DNA of 64,000 nt from Pseudomonas brenneri (GTDB lineage: Bacteria; Pseudomonadota; Gammaproteobacteria; Pseudomonadales; Pseudomonadaceae). How positions within the stretch are numbered: the stretch's first letter is position 1; each line of letters opens with the position of its first letter. Location: contig NZ_VFIL01000005.1 in the NCBI RefSeq assembly GCF_007858285.1, forward strand, positions 248,001-312,000. Direction: 5' to 3'. Both the position numbers and the translations under genes were made by a program. Under the pieces are notes generated by a model. That model did not search any database. It was not told the DNA's origin and saw only the letters and a program-made list of their open reading frames with translations. Below, piece after piece: positions 33,886 to 42,751 of this stretch.

Positions 33886-34425
33886 ATGTCTCGTTTCAAG
33901 CCCGACCCGTTGTCGGCCGACGCCTTTCGCGGGTTTTATGCAGATATCCTGCATTACCTGCGCAAACGCACGGACAACGCCAGCGACGCGGCGGACATGA
34001 CCCAGGATGTCTTTACCCAATGGCTGGACTACCGCGACCGGGCCAAGGTCGAGCAGCCACGGGCCTTTCTGTTTCAGATGGCACGCAATCTGTTGCGTGA
34101 TCACTGGCGCAAACAGAAAGTGCGGCACATCGTCCACAACGAGCAGGCCGAATGGGATGCCGAGCCTGTCACCGACGAGCAAAACGACCCCATGGCTGCC
34201 GCTCAACGCACCCAACGCCTGGAACAGTTGAAAGAAGTCCTCGCCGAACTCTCGCCCCGCAGGCGAGAAGCCCTTATGCTGCACCGCTTCGAAGGCTTGA
34301 GCCAGGCGCAGATCGCCGAGCGCATGGGTATTTCGATCAGCATGGTGGAAAAGCACATCGCCTTTGCCCTGCTGCACTGCAAGCAGCGACTTCAAAAAGA
34401 TCCGGGCAAGGAGCAGCCAGAATGA
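33886..34425 (+). CDS. ECF sigma factor, FecI/HasI type
   Basis: Protein of 179 residues with region 2 (about residues 15-80, containing DAADMTQDVFTQWLDYRD) and region 4 (about 115-170, LSPRRREALMLHRFEGLSQAQIAERMGISISMVEKHI). This is the iron-starvation sigma class that activates a TonB-dependent receptor gene. AAGGAT lies 5 bases before the ATG. The gene overlaps the anti-sigma gene by 4 bases (ATGA). With the receptor at 35509 it forms a complete cell-surface signalling set. Confidence 0.93.
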   Translation: MSRFKPDPLSADAFRGFYADILHYLRKRTDNASDAADMTQDVFTQWLDYRDRAKVEQPRAFLFQMARNLLRDHWRKQKVRHIVHNEQAEWDAEPVTDEQNDPMAAAQRTQRLEQLKEVLAELSPRRREALMLHRFEGLSQAQIAERMGISISMVEKHIAFALLHCKQRLQKDPGKEQPE

Positions 34426-35390
34426 CCCGCTTGAGCAACCGCGACGGCCACGCAATTGATGAGCACGACAACATCGATGCACAGGCTGCCAGTTGGTTTG
34501 CGCGCAATCGCAACGAAGGCGGCAGCCTCGATCGCAAGGCCTTCGTCGCCTGGCAGGCCGTGCCGGCCCATGCGCGTGCCTACGCCGAATTCGAACAACT
34601 GTGGGCCGACCTTGGCGAGCTGCAGCAACTGAACAAACCCGTGCCCTTGCCCACACGCAAGCCAGCGCCTTGGCGCCCGGCGCTGGCCGTGGCTGCCGCG
34701 CTGGTCTGCGCCTTGCTCGCGAGCAACCTGGGCGCCCCGCGCGGGCTCTATCACACCGAGGTCGCGGCGCAGGACAAAGGCATGCGCACCCTGGACCTGC
34801 CGGATGGCAGCACCTTGTACGTCAACGCCAGCACACGATTGCGGGTGGACTTCGATGCCCAGCGCCGCGTGATCCACCTGGACCAGGGCCAGTTGTACCT
34901 GGAGGTGGCGCCCGATAAGGAGCGACCACTGTTCGTGCGTGCCGGCGAGGCCGACGTGCGGGTGGTAGGCACCGCTTTTGATGTGCGTCGCAGCCAGCAG
35001 CAACTGGTGGTCAGCGTGGCCCACGGAATGGTCGCCTTCGCCCCCGACCCGAAAGCCAGCGCCGTGATGCTCGGCGCCCAGCAACGGGCGACCTACAGCT
35101 ATGCCAAGGGCTCCGTGCAGCAACAAAACCTGGCCGCTGGCGAAGTCGCCGACTGGCGCAGTGGCCACTTATCCTTTCGCAACCGCGAACTGGCCAGCCT
35201 GCTCGATGAGTTGAGCCTGTACCGGCCCAAGGCCGTGGTCTTGGCCGATGGCCCGGTGGCGCACCTGAAAGTTTCCGGCAATCTCGACGTGAATGACCCG
35301 GATGCGCTGCTCAATGCCCTGCCGGCTCTGTTGCCGGTGAAAACCGTGGCCCTGGGTGACGGCAATATCCGTATCGAGGCCCGCAAGTAA
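34422..35390 (+). CDS. FecR-family anti-sigma factor (HasS-like)
   Basis: Protein of 322 residues. The cytoplasmic N-terminal DUF4880-like part (about residues 15-60) has the SWFARNRNEGGSLDRKAFVAW block. One membrane helix (about 82-100) follows, and the periplasmic FecR domain carries LDLPDGSTLYVNASTRLRVDF and VVGTAFDVRR. Such proteins hold the sigma factor until the receptor's N-terminal domain signals. The ATG at 34422 overlaps the sigma stop codon. Confidence 0.93.
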   Translation: MTRLSNRDGHAIDEHDNIDAQAASWFARNRNEGGSLDRKAFVAWQAVPAHARAYAEFEQLWADLGELQQLNKPVPLPTRKPAPWRPALAVAAALVCALLASNLGAPRGLYHTEVAAQDKGMRTLDLPDGSTLYVNASTRLRVDFDAQRRVIHLDQGQLYLEVAPDKERPLFVRAGEADVRVVGTAFDVRRSQQQLVVSVAHGMVAFAPDPKASAVMLGAQQRATYSYAKGSVQQQNLAAGEVADWRSGHLSFRNRELASLLDELSLYRPKAVVLADGPVAHLKVSGNLDVNDPDALLNALPALLPVKTVALGDGNIRIEARK

Positions 35391-35508
35391 CACCATATGA
35401 GAATATTTTGCATTCGCATGTGAGGATTTTTTTTCCTGCCGCGTCTTCCTCCGGTCTGCGTTTGATACGCATGCCTTTTTTGGCTATTTAGCCGCCTTGG
35501 GGGATTTC

Positions 35509-38076
35509 ATGTTTCGCGCGCCTTGCCTTGCCCAGCACCTGTTTCTTCGACCGTCCCTGATCGCCGCCTGCCTGACCGTCAGCCTGACCGCCCAGGCCGA
35601 GTCGCTCAAACTGCAACTGCCGGCCCAACCGTTGGCCACGTCCCTGAGCCAGGTGGCGCAACAGGCAAAAATCCAGCTGCTGTTCGATGAGGACCTGCTG
35701 AAGAATATCCAGGCGCCAGCGATCAACGGCGATTTCACCCCCGAAGTGGCGATCCGCACCCTGCTCAAGACCGGCGAATTCACCCTGATCAAAGTGGGCA
35801 GCACCTATGTCGTGCGCCCCGAAGAAAGCCGCACCACCAACAGCGCCAGCGTCCAGTTGGACGCCTTGAGCGTGATCGGCACCGGCAACCAAGTCGATGC
35901 CAGCACCGTCGGCCGCTCGACCCTGTCCCAGGCCGATATCGACCGCCTGCAGCCCAACAACATCGCCAGCCTGGTACAGACGCTGCCGGGCGTGACCATG
36001 GGCGGCTCGATGAAACCGGGTGGGCAGATCATCAACATTCGCGGGATGGGTGAAGCTGAAGACGTGCCGATGACTGTCGATGGCGCGACCAAAAGCGGTT
36101 TCGAGCGTTATCAACAGGGCACCGTGTTTATCGAGCCCGAGATGATCAAGAGCGTCGAGGTGGAAAAAGGTCCGCACTCGGCTTTCACCGGTAACGGTGG
36201 GTTCGGTGGTACGGTCAACATGGTCACCAAGGATGCACCGGACCTGCTCAAGGACGGGCGCAACAGCGGTGCGATGCTCAAGTACGGCTACTCCAGCAAT
36301 GACCACGAGCAGGTCTACAGCGGTGCCGTGTATGGCCGCACCGACGACGGCCGCATCGACGCCCTGGCCTACCTGACCAAGCGCGACGGCGGCGACATGA
36401 AGCTGGCCGACAAGCGCGACTACGACAGCAAGGACTACCCGATCAACCCGCAGCGCCTGCCCAACAGCGCCCAGGATGTGGACGGTCAGCTGTTCAAACT
36501 GAACATGTACCTCACCGATGAGCACAGCCTCGGTTTCTCTTACTCCCGGGCCAACAGCGAACGTTGGACGCCCTTCTCGGCCAGAAGCTATCCATCGCCA
36601 CCGCGCAAGAGCGATATCGACCGCTATGGCTACGATGCGGCCGTCAGACGGTTCCTGGCCAGTCGCCACACCGTCGATACCACGTGGTCGGGCAAGTACC
36701 AATACCAACCCCTGGACAACCCGCTGATCGACATGAAGCTCAGCTACTCGGAGTCCAACACCGACCAGACCGACGAACGCGACGCCACTGCCGTCATCGG
36801 TTTGTCCACCGGCGGGCGCAAGATGGACACCGCCTACACCGACAAGATTCTTGAGCTGCGCAACATCAGCCGCTTCAACACCGGACCGCTGGACCATGCC
36901 CTGACCACAGGCGTGCAGATCCGCAAGCACATCCGCGACACCGAAAGCTGGATGCCCGGCGCAAAGTACGACACGCCTGAGTACAACTACGGGCATTTCC
37001 AGCCGGCGTTCATGCCCCACGGCAAGGTCGACACCAACGCGTTCTACATCCAGGACGCGGTAACCCTGGGCGACGTGACCATCACCCCGTCCCTGCGTTA
37101 TGACCATGTGGTCAACCGTGGCAAAGCCAACGACGCGCCGTACTACAGCAACCCCGACCCGGCCTACGGCCACGATTACGGCGACCGCACCTATGCCGGC
37201 TGGTCGCCGCGCCTGGCGGCGTTCTGGAAGGTCACCCCGGACGTGGCGCTGTTTGCCAACTGGAGCCGCACCTGGCGCGCGCCGGTGATCGACGAACAGT
37301 ACGAAGTCCAGGGCCTGGGCAGCCGCACCTCCACCAGCCGCAACCTCGATCCGGAGCGCATCACCGCCATTACCGTGGGTAATGTCACCAGCTTCGCCAA
37401 CGTGATTGCCAGCGGCGACAGCCTGCAACTGCGCACGACGCTGTTCCACAACACGATCGAAGACGAGATTTTCAAGGCCACTGGCCTCGGCTGCCAGCAA
37501 CAGAACTACATGGAAGGCTCCATCGCCAAGGTCTGCACCGACATGGCGTCGAAGACCAACTACCGCAACATCGGCAGCATGACCATCAAGGGCTTCGAAC
37601 TCGAAGGCTACTACGACTCGACCTACCTGTTCGGCTCCCTGAGCTACTCGTGGGCCACCGGCAAACGCGAAAACCCTTACACCAACCCATGGGCGACCGA
37701 CATCCACGTCTGGGCCCGTGACATTCCACCGGCCAAATGGGTCGCGATGCTGGGCACCAAGATTCCTGCCTGGGACGCACAAGTGGGCTGGCAAGGCCAG
37801 TTCGTGCGCAAGACCGACCGCCTGCCCAGCGACAAATATTCAAGTGGCCTGAACAGCGGTTTTGGCGACAGTTTTTATGACCAGTACGCCAACGACAGCT
37901 ACGACACCCAGGGCCTGTTTGCCAAATGGACCCCGCAACAGGCGTACCTCAAGGGCACCGAAGTCAACTTCACCGTCGACAACCTGTTCAACCGCAGCTA
38001 CATGCCGGCCTTGAGTGGCGACAGCGCCACCAGCGTCGGACGCAATGCCAAGATCAGCGTGACCCGCTTCTTCTAA
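35509..38076 (+). CDS. TonB-dependent receptor with signalling domain, HasR-like heme/hemoglobin type
   Basis: Protein of 855 residues. The signal peptide ends near LTAQAES. An STN signalling domain follows (about 30-105: LPAQPLATSLSQVAQQAKIQLLFDEDLL), then the plug (LVQTLPGVTMGG, IINIRGMGEAEDVPMTVDGA, VEVEKGPHSAFTGNGGFGGTVNM) and a 22-strand barrel ending in ISVTRFF. The heme-receptor boxes appear as RTWRAPVIDEQYEV and SRNLDPE, where FRAP and NPNL normally stand. Length, STN and neighbours fit HasR, but no hasA hemophore gene follows. The ATG at 35509 is preferred to TTG 35497. The ligand assignment to heme is an inference. Confidence 0.82.
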   Translation: MFRAPCLAQHLFLRPSLIAACLTVSLTAQAESLKLQLPAQPLATSLSQVAQQAKIQLLFDEDLLKNIQAPAINGDFTPEVAIRTLLKTGEFTLIKVGSTYVVRPEESRTTNSASVQLDALSVIGTGNQVDASTVGRSTLSQADIDRLQPNNIASLVQTLPGVTMGGSMKPGGQIINIRGMGEAEDVPMTVDGATKSGFERYQQGTVFIEPEMIKSVEVEKGPHSAFTGNGGFGGTVNMVTKDAPDLLKDGRNSGAMLKYGYSSNDHEQVYSGAVYGRTDDGRIDALAYLTKRDGGDMKLADKRDYDSKDYPINPQRLPNSAQDVDGQLFKLNMYLTDEHSLGFSYSRANSERWTPFSARSYPSPPRKSDIDRYGYDAAVRRFLASRHTVDTTWSGKYQYQPLDNPLIDMKLSYSESNTDQTDERDATAVIGLSTGGRKMDTAYTDKILELRNISRFNTGPLDHALTTGVQIRKHIRDTESWMPGAKYDTPEYNYGHFQPAFMPHGKVDTNAFYIQDAVTLGDVTITPSLRYDHVVNRGKANDAPYYSNPDPAYGHDYGDRTYAGWSPRLAAFWKVTPDVALFANWSRTWRAPVIDEQYEVQGLGSRTSTSRNLDPERITAITVGNVTSFANVIASGDSLQLRTTLFHNTIEDEIFKATGLGCQQQNYMEGSIAKVCTDMASKTNYRNIGSMTIKGFELEGYYDSTYLFGSLSYSWATGKRENPYTNPWATDIHVWARDIPPAKWVAMLGTKIPAWDAQVGWQGQFVRKTDRLPSDKYSSGLNSGFGDSFYDQYANDSYDTQGLFAKWTPQQAYLKGTEVNFTVDNLFNRSYMPALSGDSATSVGRNAKISVTRFF

Positions 38077-38193
38077 CCCACCCACACCTTCAGAAACTGT
38101 ACGGTTCAATCTGCACCCAGCTGTAAGCCCGCGTCCTGCGGGCTTTGTGGCTAGATGGGCAATCTCTTCCAGCCCATTCGATCCGGTTCTCCC

Positions 38194-39093
38194 ATGAATT
38201 CGCGCGAAAACACCGGCATGGCCCTCGGCCTGCTCGGCGTGATTATCTTCAGCCTGACCCTGCCCTTCACCCGCATCGTGGTGCAGGAAATCCATCCGTT
38301 GCTCAATGGCCTGGGCCGCGCGTTGTTCGCGGCGGTGCCGGCAGCCTTGCTGTTGCTGTGGCGTCGCGAAGCCTGGCCGACCTGGCGCCAGGTACGCGGC
38401 CTGAGCCTGGTGATTGCCGGAGTGATCCTCGGTTTCCCGGTGCTGTCGGCCTGGGCCATGCAAACCCTGCCCGCCTCCCACGGCGCCCTGGTCAACGGCC
38501 TGCAACCCCTGTGCGTGGCGCTGTATGCGGCGTGGTTGTCCCATGAACGACCGTCAAAAGCCTTCTGGGCCTGCGCGGCGTTGGGCAGTGCGTTGGTGCT
38601 TGGTTATGCGCTGATCAGCGGCGCCGGTAGCATCCAGGCCGGGGACTTGCTGATGCTCGGAGCGATTGCCGTGGGTGGCCTGGGCTATGCCGAAGGCGGC
38701 CGGCTGGCCAAGGAAATGGGGGGCTGGCAAGTGATCTGCTGGGCACTGGTGCTGTCGACGCCACTGTTGATCGGGCCGGTGGCGTACCTGGCGCTGCAAC
38801 ACGAAGGCGCGATTTCGCCCCGCACCTGGTGGGCGTTTGGCTACGTCTCGCTGTTCTCGCAGTTCCTGGGGTTCTTTGCCTGGTACGCCGGGTTGGCCAT
38901 GGGTGGGATCGCCCGGGTCAGCCAGATCCAACTGCTGCAGATCTTTTTCACCATCGCCTTTTCCGCGTTGTTTTTTGGCGAGCACATCGAGCCGATTACC
39001 TGGCTGTTTGCCTGCGGGGTGATTGTGACGGTGATGCTGGGGCGCAAGACGGCCGTGCAGCCTGCGCCCACTCCCAAGCCGCATACAATCTAA
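38194..39093 (+). CDS. EamA/DMT-family transporter
   Basis: Protein of 299 residues with ten predicted helices in two EamA repeats (about residues 10-135 and 150-285). Blocks such as SLTLPFTRIVVQEIHPLLNG and the C-terminal LLQIFFTIAFSALFFGEHIEP are typical of RhaT/YdcZ-superfamily exporters. The substrate is unknown. It starts 117 bases after the receptor gene, same strand, but nothing suggests a heme role. The start at 38194 lacks a strong ribosome binding site. Confidence 0.85.
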   Translation: MNSRENTGMALGLLGVIIFSLTLPFTRIVVQEIHPLLNGLGRALFAAVPAALLLLWRREAWPTWRQVRGLSLVIAGVILGFPVLSAWAMQTLPASHGALVNGLQPLCVALYAAWLSHERPSKAFWACAALGSALVLGYALISGAGSIQAGDLLMLGAIAVGGLGYAEGGRLAKEMGGWQVICWALVLSTPLLIGPVAYLALQHEGAISPRTWWAFGYVSLFSQFLGFFAWYAGLAMGGIARVSQIQLLQIFFTIAFSALFFGEHIEPITWLFACGVIVTVMLGRKTAVQPAPTPKPHTI

Positions 39094-39095
39094 TT

Positions 39096-39127
39096 GTGGG
39101 AGCGGGCTTGCTCGCTCCCACACTTTT
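39096..39127. terminator. REP-derived terminator
   Basis: GTGGGAGC (39096-39103) pairs with GCTCCCAC (39114-39121) around a GGGCTTGCTC loop, followed by ACTTTT. It lies between the convergent EamA and methyltransferase genes. Confidence 0.65.
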
Positions 39128-39142
39128 GGTTCTGCGTGCGGC

Positions 39143-40366
39143 TCAGGGCAGGTAGTTATCGGCGCGCAGCAGGGTTTCCAGGCAGTGCTCGCTGATCTGG
39201 TAGAACGCCTTCAACTCGCGGATCTTCTCCAGCAACTGCGCATTATCCGAAGGCTCGGCACGCTTGACCGCCAAAATCATCTTGTTCTTGTTGGTGTGGT
39301 CCAGCGAGATGAACTCGAACACTTTGGTTTCATACCCACAAGCCTCCAGGAACAACGCGCGCAAGCTGTCGGTGACCATTTCCGCCTGCTGGCCCAGGTG
39401 CAGGCCGTATTGCAGCATCGGCTTGAGCAGCGCCGGGCTCTGGATCTGCAAGCGGATCTGTTTGTGGCAGCACGGCGAGCACATGATGATCGACGCGCCG
39501 GAACGGATGCCAGTGTGGATCGCATAGTCGGTGGCGATGTCGCAGGCATGCAGGGCGATCATCACGTCCAGCTCGCTGGGCGCCACGCTGCGCACGTCAC
39601 CGCACTTGAACACCAGCCCCGGATGCTCCAGGCGGGCGGCGGCGTTGTTGCACAGGGTCACCATGTCTTCGCGCAACTCGACACCCGTCACCTGGCCTTC
39701 GGCCTTGAGGGTGTTGCGCAGGTAGTCGTGGATGGCGAATGTCAGGTAGCCCTTGCCCGAACCAAAATCCGCGACCCGCACTGGCCGGTCCAGTTGCAAG
39801 GGGGACGAGGTCAGCGCATGGCTGAACACTTCGATGAACTTGTTGATCTGCTTCCACTTGCGCGACATCGCCGGGATCAGCTCGTGCCTGGCGTTGGTCA
39901 CGCCCAGGTCGGCGAGGAACGGCCGATTCAGGTCGAGGAAGCGATGCTTCTCGCGGTTGTGCTCGGCCGACGGCGCTTCCCGCAGTTGCTGGGGTTTGCT
40001 CTTGAACAGCGAGCTTTTGTTCTTCTTGCTGTATTCCAGCTGCGCCTCGTCGGTCAACGACAGCAGGTGCGCGTTCTTGAACGAGGCAGGCAGCAGCGCG
40101 GCAATCGCCGCCACCCCGTCGTCCACGGAGAAGTTCTTGGTGATGTCACGGGTCTTGTAGCGATAGACGAAGGACAGGCACGGCTGCTCCTTGACCGTCA
40201 CCGGTTTGATGATCAGCCGCTGCAACTCGGCTTCTTCACCCACGTACTTGGCCAGCACCAGCTTGATAAAGGCGTTTTGCCCAAGGCTTGCGCTCAACAG
40301 TTCGATGAACTGGGCGTGATGATCCGGCGCAGGGCTGGCGGGTTTAGCGGTGACAGACATGAACAA
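39143..40366 (-). CDS. Class I SAM-dependent methyltransferase
   Basis: Protein of 407 residues. The SAM site is VADFGSGKGYLTFAIHDYL (motif I, about residues 198-216), then VTGVELRED (acidic ribose binder). ALHACDIATDYAI and MCSPCCHKQIR (Cys-Cys-His) are typical of the METTL25/GSTCD-like methyltransferase group (Methyltransf_32 type). The N-terminal 150 residues are a separate helical domain. The target is unknown; RNA or protein is possible. The start could also be the ATG two codons later (40360). Confidence 0.85.
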   Translation of the reverse strand: MFMSVTAKPASPAPDHHAQFIELLSASLGQNAFIKLVLAKYVGEEAELQRLIIKPVTVKEQPCLSFVYRYKTRDITKNFSVDDGVAAIAALLPASFKNAHLLSLTDEAQLEYSKKNKSSLFKSKPQQLREAPSAEHNREKHRFLDLNRPFLADLGVTNARHELIPAMSRKWKQINKFIEVFSHALTSSPLQLDRPVRVADFGSGKGYLTFAIHDYLRNTLKAEGQVTGVELREDMVTLCNNAAARLEHPGLVFKCGDVRSVAPSELDVMIALHACDIATDYAIHTGIRSGASIIMCSPCCHKQIRLQIQSPALLKPMLQYGLHLGQQAEMVTDSLRALFLEACGYETKVFEFISLDHTNKNKMILAVKRAEPSDNAQLLEKIRELKAFYQISEHCLETLLRADNYLP

Positions 40367-40460
40367 AAACGCCTCGGGCAGGGAATGCCGGACATTTTAG
40401 GGGGGATGGGGCGCCAGGGCACGGAGTTATTTGCCCAACGGTAGGATTAGACGGCCACCG

Positions 40461-40508
40461 CAGATCCCAATGTGGGAAGGGGCTTGCTCCCTCCCACATT
40501 GGGATCTG
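40461..40508. repeat. Long perfect hairpin built on a REP core
   Basis: CAGATCCCAATGTGGGA (40461-40477) and its complement at 40492-40508 form a 17-base-pair stem around a GGGGCTTGCTCC-containing loop. It is probably a terminator for the TPM operon, which ends at 40520 on the minus strand. Confidence 0.7.
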
Positions 40509-40519
40509 TGTGAGCTGGA

Positions 40520-41137
40520 CTATTTGAGGACGATCAGGCGATTGGGCAGTTCATTACGCGTGTGCGTCACCGGCACATGCACTTTCAACAACTCGCCACA
40601 GGCCTCGATGCAGGCGATAAACCCAGCCAACGTCTGCCCCTGTTTCACCTGCTGGGTAAACGTCTTGACGATGGCATCCCAACTGCTGTCATCCAGGCGC
40701 TGGGAAATCCCGTCATCCACCAGGATCTCCACGTAACGCTCGGCTTCGCTGACAAAAATCAGCACCCCGGTGCTGCCCAGCGTGTGGTGCAGGTTCTGTT
40801 CCAGGAACTGCCGGCGCGCCAGGTTCGACGCACGCCAATGCCGCACCGAACGCGGGATCAAATGGGTGGTGATCTTTGGCAGGCGGAACACCAGGCACAG
40901 CACGACAAACGTCGCCCACTGCGCCAGCAGCAAGGTGTGCATGGTCAGCCAACCCGACAGGTAATGCACGATCCCCGGCACCACCAATGCCACCACACTG
41001 GCCCACAACAGCGGGATGTAGGCGTAGTCATCGGCGCGGGCGGCAAGTACGGTCACCAGTTCAGCGTCGGTCTGTTGCTCGACCCTGGCGATCGCTTCGG
41101 CGACCTGGCGCTGCTCGTGTTCAGTCAGTAAAGCCAT
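40520..41137 (-). CDS. TPM-domain membrane protein (DUF of TPM_phosphatase type)
   Basis: Protein of 205 residues. A TPM_phosphatase-like domain appears split around two central hydrophobic helices (about residues 42-87): LLTEHEQRQVAEAIARVEQQTDAELVTVLA at the start and STGVLIFVSEAERYVEILVDDGISQRL later. It follows the Gly-rich TPM gene by 28 bases and lemA, the usual three-gene set of LemA plus two TPM proteins. The role is unclear; TPM proteins are linked to membrane-protein quality control and photosystem repair in other organisms. Confidence 0.85.
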   Translation of the reverse strand: MALLTEHEQRQVAEAIARVEQQTDAELVTVLAARADDYAYIPLLWASVVALVVPGIVHYLSGWLTMHTLLLAQWATFVVLCLVFRLPKITTHLIPRSVRHWRASNLARRQFLEQNLHHTLGSTGVLIFVSEAERYVEILVDDGISQRLDDSSWDAIVKTFTQQVKQGQTLAGFIACIEACGELLKVHVPVTHTRNELPNRLIVLK

Positions 41138-41165
41138 GGTTGTAGATGCTCTTTAGTTATTGTCA

Positions 41166-41894
41166 TTACCAGCCACCTGAAGCCCCGCCGCCGCCAAAAC
41201 CACCGCCGCCGCCCCTGAAACCGCCGCCGCCCCCGCCTCCACCGCCGCCACGCCCACTGCTGCTGAGAATGGCCAGCAGAATGGCGCCTACCGGCAGCCC
41301 CATGCGGTTGCACAGCCACAACACCACCAGCAGCAAAATAAACAGACCGATGGAGAACGCCGGGTTGTCCTTGGCAAAGTTGGGGTCGGCCACATGGGCC
41401 GGCACCGCCAGCGGTTCACCGCCAACCACTTGCACCATCGCCGCCACGCCGTCGCTGATGCCCTTGGTGAAGTTGCCGGCCTTGAACGCCGGCGCAATCA
41501 CCTGGTTGATGATCACCCACGACTGCGCATCGGTGAGCACGCCTTCCAGGCCATAACCCACTTCGATGCGCAACTGGCGCTCGTCCCGGGCGACGATCAG
41601 CAGCGCGCCGTTGTCCTTGCCCTTTTGCCCGATGCCCCAGTGCCGGCCCAGTTGAAAACCGAAGTCTTCAATGGGCAGGCCTTGCAGGTCGGGCACGGTG
41701 ACCACCACGACCTGGGCGCCGGTGGTCTGCTCCAGCGTCTGCAATTGCTGGCTCAGTTGCGCACGCACCGGCGGGTCGATCATTTGTGCGTTATCGACCA
41801 CCCGCCCGGTCAGCGCCGGAAAGTCCGGTGCTGCCTGGGCCGTCAGGCAAAAAGACAGCAGCCACGCCGCCAGCCACCAAACGCGCTGGCCCAT
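41166..41894 (-). CDS. TPM-domain exported protein with Gly-rich tail (YgcG-like)
   Basis: Protein of 242 residues. A signal peptide ends near LTAQAAPDF. The TPM domain (about residues 25-150) has PALTGRVVDNAQMIDP, TTGAQVVVVTVPDL, GIGQKGKDNGALLIVARDERQLRIEVGYGLEG. Two membrane helices (about 182-212) follow, then a Gly-rich tail of mainly Gly with Phe and Ser. Its start overlaps the lemA stop by 1 base, so the two are co-translated. Confidence 0.9.
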   Translation of the reverse strand: MGQRVWWLAAWLLSFCLTAQAAPDFPALTGRVVDNAQMIDPPVRAQLSQQLQTLEQTTGAQVVVVTVPDLQGLPIEDFGFQLGRHWGIGQKGKDNGALLIVARDERQLRIEVGYGLEGVLTDAQSWVIINQVIAPAFKAGNFTKGISDGVAAMVQVVGGEPLAVPAHVADPNFAKDNPAFSIGLFILLLVVLWLCNRMGLPVGAILLAILSSSGRGGGGGGGGGGFRGGGGGFGGGGASGGW

Positions 41895-42502
41895 CAGAAC
41901 TTCACTTGCGGCGCTTTATCGGCATCGGCACTGGTGGCCTCGAAGTTGGCGCGCATTGGCAAGTCGCTGTACATCACGCTGTGCCACAGGCGGCCTGGGA
42001 AGGTACGGATCTCGGTGTTGAAGGCCTGCACGGCGGCGATAAAGTCGCGACGGGCCACGCTGATACGGTTTTCGGTACCTTCCAGCTGCGATTGCAGGGC
42101 CAGGAAGTTCTGGTTGGCCTTCAGGTCCGGATAGCGCTCGGACACCACCATCAGGCGGCTGAGGGCACCACTCAAGCCTTCCTGGGCCTGCTGGAACTGC
42201 TTGAGTTTTTCCGGGTTGTCGAGGGTGCTGGCATCGACCTGGATCGAGGTTGCCTTGGCGCGCGCTTCGATCACGGCGGTGAGGGTGTCCTGCTCATGGG
42301 CCGCGTAGCCTTTGACCACTTCCACCAGGTTGGGGATCAGGTCGGCACGCCGCTGATACTGGTTCTGCACCTGGGCCCAGGCCGCCTTGACCTGTTCGTC
42401 CAGGGTCGGGATCTTGTTGATGCCGCAACCGCTCAGCACGCTGCTGATCAGTAGCAGGGCCGCGGCTTTCCAGCCCCATCGAATAGTTTGTGCTGCTTGC
42501 AT
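41894..42502 (-). CDS. LemA-family lipoprotein
   Basis: Protein of 202 residues with a lipoprotein signal (LLISSVLSGC, lipidated Cys26) and the LemA helical bundle (NKIPTLDEQVKAAWAQVQNQYQRRADLIPNLVEVVKGYAAHE ..., about residues 29-195). The ATG at 42502 has GGAGAA 6 bases upstream; an earlier ATG at 42595 adds 31 residues before the lipobox. It is the first gene of the lemA-TPM-TPM operon. LemA proteins are poorly understood envelope proteins. Confidence 0.9.
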   Translation of the reverse strand: MQAAQTIRWGWKAAALLLISSVLSGCGINKIPTLDEQVKAAWAQVQNQYQRRADLIPNLVEVVKGYAAHEQDTLTAVIEARAKATSIQVDASTLDNPEKLKQFQQAQEGLSGALSRLMVVSERYPDLKANQNFLALQSQLEGTENRISVARRDFIAAVQAFNTEIRTFPGRLWHSVMYSDLPMRANFEATSADADKAPQVKF

Positions 42503-42751
42503 GGTGTTTCTCCTGGCCAACCTTAATGGAATGTGACGACTCACCCTATACATCACGCGCTTGGGGCATAATCGGCCACCGTAACTGGATTGCATCGAAT
42601 CAATCAGCTAAAAAGATGCCCAACGCGAATCAGAGTTCAGAAGTGTGCGTTATTTATCTGAACAACACCCGAACAACAATAGACGTTCCCCACATTTTGG
42701 CCGAACCGCGTTTACCTTGAACACGGTGCAGTGAGCCGAAAAAGGATATTC

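Noticed and set aside
35488..37794. 768-codon minus-strand frame
   Set aside because: Antisense to the TonB-dependent receptor, with no recognisable domain.
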